Below, piece by piece: positions 21,053 through 30,954 of a stretch of DNA of 64,000 nt (positions are counted from its first letter, which is position 1; each line of letters begins with the position of its first letter). Below the pieces are notes generated by a model. It saw nothing but the letters and a program-made list of their open reading frames with translations, was not told the DNA's origin and ran no database searches. The DNA is from Pseudevernia furfuracea (taxonomy: Eukaryota; Ascomycota; Lecanoromycetes; Lecanorales; Parmeliaceae), in NCBI GenBank assembly GCA_022315425.1, contig JAIUPT010000031.1, positions 186,001-250,000 of the forward strand. Reading direction: 5' to 3'. Both the position numbers and the translations under genes were made by a program.

Positions 21053-22942
21053 CTAACCGTCTCTCTTCAGAATGCCCCGCCGAGTCCTCTGCTTCGACAT
21101 TGCCTGCAACCACTCCTTCTCTTTCTTCGCCGCCTTCTTCCCAGCATTCTGCTGCTCCCACCGCATCAAATAGCATGCGGGCGCAAAAAGAATAGAATTT
21201 ACGACGAACCAAGCGACTAAAACGCTGATGTTGAGACCGATGCGGGAGTGGAGGTCGAAGAGGATTTGGTGGGATGCTTCGACGACTGTGATTTCAATGT
21301 TAGCGATGAGCAGTCTCTTCGTGGATGAAAAAAAGGGGAATGCTTGCTGTTATGTAACGGCCATGCATAGCCCCACATGTAGAATGCCGGTGCCAAATCT
21401 AAGCTATAGAATCCCGTGGTCACGTTCGAGATGACCCAGAATACTAACCACATCGCGACCCACTGTTATCAACTCAAAGTCAGTGTTGTACGATAGTAAC
21501 TGATTTACAATTGATGCTTCGCAGTAAAGATCAAATGGGGGAAAACAGCAACAGGCCTCGCCGTCGCGAAAAACCGCCGTGGATCAGGAATTGAGCAACT
21601 GCGTGGCGTGCTCACCGGATTTCCCAACGCCATAGCCACATTCTCGCACGCCAGGCCCAAAGCCGACATGCCTAGGAAGTTAATCATCCAGTATACCACG
21701 AATGTGCCCTTCCCATATGCACTCGGATTGATCGCGGGCTCGGTTGAACTTGCCGGACCATTCGAAAAGGGCACCTGGAACGCTAGCGCCACGAAAGAGT
21801 ACACAAGGGAGAGAAAGAGGTAAGCGCCTGTTGTTGCAAACCAGCGCCACATGACCAAATGGTGGAAATGCAAAGGGGGGTGACCTCGCGGGGACAGGAA
21901 CTTCATATGGATTGGGAGAAAGAAGGTAAAGCTGAAGAAAGCGATGATGATGAGGTATATGAGGCCGATACTTACAGCCGGTGTGACATTTGCGGGGCCG
22001 TATGGGCGGAGATCGAAGGTCGTGAAGCTGATAGCTGGGGAGAGAGCTTGTGGTACCGCTGCTAGATTCGCTCGTGGGATCGTAGTGTTCTGCATTAGCG
22101 ATTGAGTCCAGGTGGCGCCGAATTGGGATGTCACCGCTTTCTCTAGTAGGGTCAATTGTGGGACAACGTATGTCGGAATCGTGTTTTGGTCGCGAGCTGA
22201 TACATAAATGATTTGTGCTGCGCCATTGGGATCGTATGTGGTATTGCCTTGTTCTACTGCTTGTTGGAGAAGCGCGGTGGCGTTGGCATTCACGATGATG
22301 GCAGCGTGGGCTTTGAAATCGTAAACGGCTCTTCGAACTGCTATGGGGTCATTTTCAAATTTCGAAGGGGCCATGGTGATGTAGCCCAGTTGTGGTATAT
22401 CGGAATCAGCCATGGATTCGGTAGCTCGGATGATCGCTGGTCCTACGATGGGTTGTCCACCTCGGTATGGTGGGAGTTGTCCATCGAAATCGACGACGAA
22501 GACGATGAGTGACGAATAGTTCTCTGGTATGTGGAAGAAGATGCCATTGAACAGGGCGAGCACGAGAAAGACGAATGCCATTAGGGTTAAGACTAATAAT
22601 TCATGAATGAGGTGATCAATGGCCAAGCTCGAAAGGTCAGTCACAGTTTCTCTTACCTGTCCTCGCCCATAGCTTGAGCACATGCAACCGGACATTATTC
22701 AATTCCTCATGCCAGAAGCCCACGTGTCTTGGCTTCTCATCCTGTCCTTGCCACCTATTCTCATCTTTGCCCCCAGCATGATATTCTGACGCAGCTACGG
22801 TGTCCTTGGTATATATCGTGTCCTGTAGTAAGAGCCTATGATTTTGATGAACGTCTTGTCCTTCTAGATCCTCACTAGGGCCTGAGGCCACAAAGGACGG
22901 CTGAGTCTCGATATTGGCTAATTCGGATTGAGTGGCTGACAT
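21053..22942 (-). CDS. DUF3533 / SNG1-like membrane protein
   Basis: Minus strand, four exons, 536 aa: 22942-22657, 22592-21616, 21462-21348, 21285-21053. Introns are 64, 153 and 62 nt; the last appears to be GC-AG (GCAAGC donor). Residues 1-~95 are polar and cytosolic. One membrane helix (~97-116, LTLMAFVFLVLALFNGIFF) is followed by a soluble extracytoplasmic region with N-glycosylation sequons. Five C-terminal membrane helices follow, with the family pattern ending in FDLHSRIGLNISVLVAWFVV. The C-terminus is basic (KKAAKKEKE). The family includes yeast Sng1, linked to nitrosoguanidine and drug resistance and plasma-membrane lipid balance; substrate and mechanism are not established. The start is at MSATQ, as no other ATG is in frame upstream. 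Confidence 0.85.
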
Positions 22943-23857
22943 GGTGCACAACTTCTGTGATGTGAGGGGTGAGAAGTGATGTTATATCAAGCGACGAAGC
23001 GAACATGTTGGTATGCAAAGAACGAGAAGGCACGAAGAATAGACTTCGTGTCAGAAGCCAGAATATTGATTGGTCAAATCAAAATTGCCGTGCCCATGAG
23101 TAAGCAGAGCTGCAGTGATTGGTAATGCCTCGCACAGTATGTACCGAACAAGGGCGTATACATTTTGGCCAATCACCAGGGTCTGCCATGCTTGAGTCTT
23201 CTCCGTAGTGGCATTTTGTGGGAATGTTGTAGAAGACAATATCCATCCTGGTTCCGTGAAGTTCCGGATAATTCTTTCATCAACAATTGGTGATATGAGA
23301 TAGAGTTAAGCGCGTCTGCAATCGAGCGAAAATCCTGAAGCGACTGGATTTGATTGAATGTAAGAGCCCGACAGCGGTGTTTGACACACACTGCTACTGG
23401 TGCTGTAGACCTGTACTCGATACAGCTACAGAGTGGCTTCGAAATGTGTAGACACGCTAATCCATCTCGGGGCTGGGAATCCCGGGGGGTAATTCTTCTG
23501 GCTGGGCGGCGGGCCTTTAACGTCTGTGAAGCCCTCTGCGGGGTAACTCGTATGGTGTCCAGTATGACTTAATCAATCAATCAATCAATCAATCAATAGA
23601 GCATTCTTTTGCTCTTCTTGGTGCTTCTTGGCTTCGGGTTCTGAGCGCTACTTTACTGTATACTGAAGCAACATCCAGGGCGAGGGAGTAGTTGACCCGC
23701 TTAGACCTTCACCACTTTGTGACTTGCCGATCTGATTAGTAAGCACCTTTCTTTTCATTCTGGTGATTGACAAGCACAAGCAAACAGTAAGCCGGTTCAC
23801 TAACTCATTTCGTGGATAGATATAACTCTAGTTTACTATCAGGCTTCATCAAATACC
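22943..23857. other. Intergenic with AATC microsatellite
   Basis: Upstream region of the DUF3533 gene. A tetranucleotide repeat (TCAA)n occupies ~23570-23597. No gene recognised. Confidence 0.5.
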
Positions 23858-24556
23858 TACTACTCCAATCCCCGGCTCGCGCTCGTGAGTCGTGTGTGAT
23901 GCATGGCTTGGTCCGGCATACAGGATAAACGCACAAGTCAACGTTGTAAAACCAGGCAGTAGGGCGCAAGTCGCTCACTCAGATTATTATCTGAATTTTC
24001 AGAGGCATGTGCCAGGTATCCGCGGGCTATTCAGGTGGCTAGTCAGCTTCTCACGTCGCAGGAAGCTTTAGCACACACTGATAGGCCTCTCGAGAGCGGT
24101 CCGACAAGACTTCTGCCCTTCAGTCAATTATTTGAGGATGGTTACATGGCATATCGATTGCCGGGCTTCAACCATTTCTTTCAGGAGAAGCATGTCAGCG
24201 TGCCGTCGGAGAAAGGCGACGGCATTTTCTTCAATTCCGCACTGTTCCACGCTGCTGGCGAGAACATCACCGCAGGTACTGAGCCGAGCGCCAATCTTCT
24301 TCAGGTCAGTAGCGCATTCGGGAAACCCATGGAGGCCACTGACAGCGTGCCCCTCATCTCAAGATGCTGCGAAGGTCTGATGCAGAAGTACAATTGGGAA
24401 AGGATGAGTAATGGAGTCCAGACGATCTTGGGAGCGATCGCTGAAGGCTACCCATTTCCTACGAAGCTCGATAAGAGACCTCCTGCTCCAGGAGGCATGG
24501 CGCCCGAGAGCGAGCAGGATACAATTCTTCAAAAGCATGGAACATGGAGGCTGTGA
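23858..24556 (+). pseudogene. Phytanoyl-CoA dioxygenase (PhyH)-like relic
   Basis: Three pieces of one Fe(II)/2-oxoglutarate oxygenase lie in alternating frames. Bases ~23858-23896 give YYSNPRLALVSRV. From ~23895, in another frame, come CDAWLGPAYRINAQVNVVKPG and then VAHSDYYLNFQ, with the iron-binding His-x-Asp. From ~24000, back in the first frame, come EALAHTDRPLESGPTRLLPF, later GDGIFFNSALFHAAGENIT with the distal His, and a family-like C-terminus to 24556. No introns of suitable length explain the shifts, so at least two frameshifts are inferred. The N-terminal third and a start codon are missing. Intact fungal relatives hydroxylate lipids or secondary metabolites. Confidence 0.72.
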
Positions 24557-25580
24557 TGGAAATACTGGCACAGACGAGAGCAGATTCTGCCTAGCCTCGG
24601 CATCGCCTGTGATTCCATGCGTGGAGACGGACGAGCACACAATTTTTCGAAACTCGAATACTACCTGTAATCGTCTAATTCGCGTTTGACACTCATCCCC
24701 TTCTTCAAAAGTAGAAAATGAAGCGATGCAACCACCAACAGTCCGTGCTATTAGAAGCAGCTTCAGGGGTATCTTACACCCTGTGATGGTAGCGCTCACA
24801 TGGCTGGGCGTCCCTTTTTCCCCCTCTCCGATCCCAGATCGATGGGTCGTTGTTAGTAGTAGGATTCCTGCAACAATTAGACAGAGATTGTTAAATTCTT
24901 TATCGCTGACCTGTCTATTTAAGATTTCTTCAACTACGCAACCATTATCGAAGACCCGAGGGTTCAGAGAATGAGGGCGATAGTATGATGCTTTTTGTTA
25001 AGTACCTAAAGCAATCCAGCAGGTCTGACTGCTTAATTCTCTATTCTGACATCTCGCTGTTATTAAAGTCTGTAGACAATAAGGTTAGGAACAATTCGCA
25101 TCACCCATTTTCGTGACACTCATAGTCAACAAAATTCATCAAGACTAGGATTCCACCTTGTAGGAAAGCCAATGTATTAGCATCGCCACACCGAAAACCT
25201 TGACTCTACTCAACATCTGCCACTCTGCACCTCGACTCTCGCAGTTCCTATTTCGAGGTCTTAGATCCCCTCAGTGCCTTCAGCGTTGCAGCGAAGCTTC
25301 TCCAACTCGTCTACTTCAGCATAAAAACCGTTCCCGAAGGCCATTAGAATCTACAGGTCTGGCGATCTGGCGAGAAAGGATCTCCAGGGCCTAGGCACAA
25401 CGTAGGATAAAGGCATAGATGGACCTACCTGCCTACCTGCCCGAGGTTTTGCTGGCGTCAATGGCATGAAGCATCTAACTGGAGAGCTTGAACAACTGAC
25501 TACTGATGGCAAGATTGACTACCCGACAGTCCGTAGAGAATACTGGTGCATTGTCATGCTCTACGATACAGAAGCTGCGG
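24557..25580. other. Intergenic, no gene recognised
   Basis: About 1 kb of relatively AT-rich sequence with stop-rich frames. Nothing supported. Its right border is the conserved C-terminal tail sequence discussed for the gene at 25773-27112. Confidence 0.45.
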
Positions 25581-25772
25581 CGCTAGTAATCACAATACCC
25601 ACATTACCCACAGTCTTCGGCACTGCATGCAGTAAAATCCTTGTCAGATTTATCCTCCTCATCCTCATCTCGATATCCATGGTCGCCGTCAAAGTCGTCA
25701 TAGTATTCACTGTCCCTTCCCATGCTGAGATTTCCCATTCGTTTCGACCGGTCATGCTCAATCTCAAGGTAT

Positions 25773-27112
25773 CTATCTCCCTCTCAATTTGTGACATAGG
25801 TCGTCAGGTAGAGCGCTTTGGTAACCGGTATCGAGCTCCCATATCACCAGCTCTCCGCTGTTGGTTCGCCGGACCCGGCATTTCTTCGAGTCAGTCTTCC
25901 GGACAGTATCAACAATCCGTCGAATGAGGGTGTCCAGTTTCCGCAGATTCACGGCATTCCGCTCCTCCCACTTCTCCATATTTTTGCGCACATCAAGAAT
26001 CTTCACGTCATCGAACCGGCCACCTTTGTGATAAGCAGCGATCAAGTTTGGTGTCTGGGACATCCAGAGTCGAGGCAGCACGCTTTCCATGTCCAGGACC
26101 CTGTGAGCAGCTCGGGTTTTGATTTCGATAGTGGCTTCCTGACTGATTTCGCTTCCTCCATTTTGGATAACAAGCCCAAGGCCGGTGACGGGCCGTTTTT
26201 CTCCGATCGTAAAGGCTTCACTGGAGCTCAGCAATTCCGTGGCATTGGCAGGACTCGCCATGCCCCCTTGTAGCGGTGAAGGAGCTTTCTTGACACCCGC
26301 AGCTTTCTGGGCGAGATAACCGTCGCTCTCGAATCGAACGAGATACTTCAAACCAGCGAACTCATACTCGGCGATACGATGATGAGAACACGAACCCTTG
26401 ACTCCGCTATCCCATCTCGTATATTCCTCCGGGAAAGTGCACCCGAATCCGCGAAATTCATTGATGTATTCCGTAGTCTTTTTCTCCCTCCTGACGAACA
26501 AAGCCTTGTCTCCCACAATCTCCACGTCCATCTCAAAACCCTTCGAGTTTGTCGTGACGAATTCTAAAAGCTTGGCCATCGTATTCCTGCAAATGACAAC
26601 ACCGATGTCCTCTAAATCAAGATCGGGATGCATTTCGTATACGGCCCGAAACATCGGCTCCAACGGGAATGAACTGTAGCGTGCAGCATTCTGGTCGATG
26701 AAGACTAAACCTTTGTCTGGATCAAGCCTTCGACGCTGAGCTGGAGGGGACCAAATCGCAGGAGAGCCTTTACAGTAATGAAAGATCAGCACTCCATCAT
26801 CGGCCAATACGGATAAAAACAACAGGGAACGGAAATACCTGGGATAAGGATAACAGGCTTGCTGCTGTCGAGCCAATTGTAGGACGCTATGCACCGAAAA
26901 TTCGATATTCGTGCCGAGCCAGCTGAAGGTGAAATGTCGGCAGCATGGATGCTGACAACTTCATCACCTAAGGGCAACTCATCTTCACCTGGAGAAGCCG
27001 GGCGGCCTCCCTTGGTGGCTGTGAGGAACACTCGGGACGTCCCACCACGCCCGTAGTTGTATCCGAAATTGGGGGAGCCTCTGCTTGCCATCGAGCCAGG
27101 GGGTATACTCAT
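25773..27112 (-). CDS. Conserved fungal protein ('geranylgeranyl pyrophosphate synthetase' label)
   Basis: Minus strand, exons 27112-26839 and 26767-25773, joined over a 71-nt intron (GTATTT donor, phase 1) to give 422 aa. The joined protein has the signature of a large fungal family that databases often label geranylgeranyl pyrophosphate synthetase: ASYNWLDSSKPVILIPGSPA, then DKGLVFIDQNAARYSSFPLE, FGCTFPEEYTRWDSGVKGS and YLVRFESDGYL. None of the DDxxD motifs of true prenyl synthases is present, so that label should not be trusted; function unknown. The N-terminus is disordered and Gly/Arg-rich. The family's acidic tail with a closing Cys motif is found downstream (to ~25581) in another frame, so a 3' intron is missing from this model or the end is damaged. 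Start may be 27112 or 27091. Confidence 0.7.
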
Positions 27113-28188
27113 AAAAAGACTGGTCTTCTCTGCAATCAAGTCTCTAACAGACACAAAGTCGAAATCAGACAGAACGTGAATGCATGAACAGCAAACTCTC
27201 GATGTTTTGTAGATTTTATCCCTCAACCCCACGTACGAGAACGGCAAAGGCACACAGAGCGAATCACACGAAGCCACGAGTTCCAGGAGCCGAAGATGTG
27301 CCCACCCGCAAATGACGGCCGAAAAGGGTATAAAGCCCTCATGCAAGTGGACGACTCTGGTCTTGTAATCATCTAGCGGCTCCCAAAGTCTCGCCATCCA
27401 GTCATTTACTCGGTGGCTTCAACGATTGAGGAAAAGGGAAAGCTTTGCCTTGGGCCGGCTAGATACGAACGTACGTAAGAAGCGCATCTCACTCGGGTTC
27501 CATCAACGCACAGTGTAGCCCTTTCCCCTCTTCACCGTCTTCTCCTCCCCGGGAAAGCGACATAATTCACCAATTTACCGCAGCCATCTTCTCACCTCTT
27601 CTGTGCAATTTCTGGACACAAACTGCGGCTACCCTACAATGGCGATCTAGTCCGTATTCTGGAGAATTCCAAGTGCTAATTAAGGTAGCTCGAATTGCTT
27701 TCATAAAGAGAAGAAGTGTATTTGTGGGCTATCGGTGCCAAATGGTGGGATGAGGAGTGTTGTGAAGGTTCTCAGTCTCTCAACAACGGCGACCACCTTT
27801 TGTGGACCCCGACAACTATGAGAGATTTTATGATGTTGCTTAGAGTGTCTTCATTCCCTGCATGCTTGCTGCATAGGTTGGTGAGAGCGAGTGTCAAGAA
27901 GTCTGGCACAAAAGGCGAGCTCGGTGCAATTAGGTAATAAGTCATACTCACTCAACCAATCACAATTGTCACATCACGTTTCGCGCAGCAACGAGCAAAC
28001 CAAAAAAACGCGTCAAAAAAGATAAGAGTGTCGTAATTTAAAGGTCTGGCGTATTTCACCGGATTTTCTGTGGTGACTAGAGCTAGAAACTTCAAAAGAT
28101 TTGCTTCACCCACCCATAGCTTCACTTCTATGCCCCCATTACAAAAAAATCAAAGCTTTCCTTTGCACAGCTCTCTATTTTGTACGGC
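27113..28188. other. Intergenic
   Basis: Upstream region of the previous gene, then about 700 bp with only short frames. Nothing recognised. Confidence 0.45.
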
Positions 28189-29285
28189 CTACGCAGCAAA
28201 TGCGTAACTGCCAAGCATAGCATACACATCCCAAGGACAAGTCGCGTCACCTCTTTCCAAGGTCTCCGCAACGACGCTCGCGTTCCGAATGCCCATCTCG
28301 TCGGATATGAACTGCATTTGCTTGATGATCCACGGTTTAATTTGCGTTGCAGGGCCAGCATATAATCCAGCGACGTAGAGTGGGAAAAGAAGCGTGTAGG
28401 ATCGTAATCTTTGGGCCGTGCAAAAGGCCTTGCTCCTCGACGTAGTGTTCTTGCATCCTGTAAATTGAGGTACAGTGGCGCAAATGTCTTGGGCTATGTC
28501 ATCAATATAAGCAGTCGCGGTGTATGAGTCGCGGACAAGAGCGGCGTCGCTCAACGCTCCCGTGACTTGCGAGACATAGTGTGTACGGATGATGTCATTC
28601 AAGAGCATCCTCATGACCCGAAGAACGTTCCATCCCTGAGTGATGAAATGACCTTAATACTTGTCGTAGCGGCTTTCGAACACTCTTTCCGAAATCTCTT
28701 CGATGTATGTGGTGTTGTAGAGCCATGTTGAAGGCATGTGATTCGCGAGTGACACAAGTTCAAGATCAAGCTCCGTCGCACGAGCGATAACATCGGAGCT
28801 GGGAAGGCTCCCATCTTGTATGGCCCCATTGAGATTGGCGTATTTGACCACCAGCCCGGAGACCTGCCATTTTGGGTCTTCTTTATTCAAGAATGGCTCA
28901 AGGTCAGAGCGAAGCTTGGTCAGCGCAGGTGGCACTGGAGAATTTGATGAAACGCAGCTAATGAGAAGATTGGTGCTCAGGCGCACTGACAGCCGAAGGC
29001 CCGTATTTAGTTCTGGAGTAGCGGGTTCTCACGCGCTTCGACCAGGGCAAGTGCACCGTTGATGTGACTCATCCAGGAACCGATCGATCGAGGATTGTTG
29101 TTGGTAATTTTTCTGAAGAGGTCGAGTAGGAGCACTGCTAACAGAGTTGAGTCGCTCGTTGCAGATTCCGGTGACTTCAGTGCTTTATTCAAGAGCGGCA
29201 GAGCAGATAGGTACTTTTCTCGAGAGATGTGTGAGGCTTGTCTGCAATCGAACTGGAAAGAGAAGATCGACCGAGAATCTGGCAA
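28189..29285 (-). pseudogene. Fungal transcription-factor-type gene relic
   Basis: Minus strand. Segments in order: LPLLNKALKSPESATSDST, LLAVLLLDLFRKITNNN and SWMSHINGALALVEARENP; a one-base frame change near 29020; then GLRLSVRLSTNLLISC, LEPFLNKEDPKWQ, LANHMPSTWLYNTTYIEEIS; an in-frame TAA at 28654-28656; then HFITQGWNVLRVMRMLLND and the family-typical end TCPWDVYAMLGSYAFAA. This order matches the regulatory half of fungal-specific transcription factors of the Fungal_trans_2 type, which normally follow a Zn2Cys6 domain. No Zn2Cys6 exon is seen upstream. The stop cannot be removed by a plausible intron (nearest pair about 19 nt), so the gene is inferred to be dead. Sequence is otherwise well preserved, suggesting recent loss. 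Confidence 0.75.
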
Positions 29286-30286
29286 AGATGATGAGAGGTG
29301 AACACTAAAGCGCAGGTACTGCGGTGGAGGATGGAATATGCTTCTGTTCCGCTTACGAGCTCAAAGCGGGTTCTGATTAGCCACGGTGACTTCCCCTTCG
29401 CTTCCTCCTAGCTTTCTTCAATTGTCCAAGGTCCTATGGTATACATCTTGCCAAAAGAGCTTTGAAAACCATGCTATAGCTATAGCTATAACTTCTCATT
29501 CAAGCCTTAAACCTCCTAAGAAAATCGTATATTCTGTCAAATAAAGAGAACTTTGAGTCAAATCATCAATCATATCTGTGTTACATTACTGAAAACTGGT
29601 GAGATGCACCACTGATCTGCCATTAACGTGACGGAGATCTGAGTCACGCTTACGTGATCCTTCTACTATAACATACCGTCGTCCTATCCTTGAGCAGCAT
29701 ATATTTTCTTTCCGTCAAGCGGAGATGCTCCTCGGAAAAACCGAAGCCTAGATACTCATATAGCAAGTCATGATTGCTGTAGCGGCGCGTAGCAGTATCA
29801 GCAGGTGTCTCTGATATCTAAAAGTTCCGGCTGTGCCACCGAGAGTATTCGAGCAGAAAATCGCTGAAATGCGGCACACGAGTGTCCAAGGAAGATTATA
29901 CAGTACAGGCTCCACGGGAAGTCATCGAGTTTGCCAGTTGTAACGCCGTGCTGAATTTGCTCCGAGCGCAGCTCGTCGAAATCAGCAATTTGTGCTCGAT
30001 CCCATTGGTGTTTCAAGGTGAGTCTGGGGGGATTCTTCATTGCTGGGTGGGGAATAAGAGAAAACAAAGCTACGGATAACTATATATGATGCCTATACGC
30101 GGCTGATGATGCGGTGAAGGGCGAAAATATAGGTGTACAAGGAGGCGGTCGCCTATATATGAGCGCAAAAGGATTCTCCCAATCCGAAACCAAAAGTAAC
30201 CAAGAAACATCCTCGTTATCACGCCTTTGCCTGTTTGACATCGTGAGATATACTTTGTAGAATACCAAGAATACTCGCGCCGACGA
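29286..30286. other. Intergenic
   Basis: AT-rich, including short TAGCTA repeats near 29473-29490. An 89-codon minus frame at 29798-30067 is not supported by any motif. Confidence 0.45.
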
Positions 30287-30954
30287 TCAATGATCCCTTC
30301 GTCTATCAGAGTGCTTCTCGCTGACCGTTCTCTTCTCCTCTTGCTTCCTACACGCATCCATTCGTCAGCAATCATATCTAGAATTCGTGTATTCCTCTAC
30401 CCCTCTTCCAATCGCTTCTCTCGTTGCCATTTCTTTCCCCTTTTCATCTCAAAAAGGTAGACAACTTACTTATCATACCCCCTCTCCAACGCATTCCCCG
30501 CCAAGCCGCCAAGCACAAGCCCCGCAATCGTCGCCCCAATACTGCCCTTACCATTCCGCTGCGCCGTTTCCTGCGCGATGACCGCTCCAGCCACTGCGCC
30601 AATCATACCAGCACCAACACCACGGTCCGAGGTCGAGAAATGCTCTTTGGCCTTGTCAAGTCTATTCGAGGACTTTGAGCGGGACGAATCCTTACGGTGT
30701 CCCTTCGTCGAGGAGCGATGGGCCGGGCGCTCGTCTTCGGAAGAGGAGCCTGAGTCGCTGGAGTCGTAGTGTCTAGCTTTGCGGTGATCATGACGGGTTC
30801 TGGGCTCTTGGTCGTAGCGTCTGGCGGCGCTGCCGTTGCTCATGTCCGGCGACGGCGCGTAACTGTTGTTGGAGTAGTCGGGCTCGTATCTTCCTCGACC
30901 GATACCTGGGTTGTAGCCATTGGGCTGTCCTTGGCCGTAGTAAGGGTTCGACAT
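30287..30954 (-). CDS. Glycine-zipper 2TM-type protein
   Basis: Minus strand, exons 30954-30470 and 30347-30287, 181 aa. The intron is 122 nt (GTAAGT donor, TGCTGAC branch point, GTAG acceptor). Residues 1-~105 are disordered, Tyr/Gly-rich then Ser/Asp/Arg/Lys-rich. Residues ~110-158 form two hydrophobic Gly/Ala helices, GVGAGMIGAVAGAVIAQE and IGATIAGLVLGGLAGNALER, a glycine-zipper pair. The second exon adds a charged tail (KKQEEKRTVSEKH). Similar small proteins are common in filamentous fungi, with no established role. Membrane association through the zipper is inference. Confidence 0.8.

Noticed and set aside
23570..23597. Possible CRISPR-like or short-repeat array
   Set aside because: It is a simple tetranucleotide microsatellite without spacers, and CRISPR arrays are not expected in a fungal nuclear genome; none was seen anywhere in the window.
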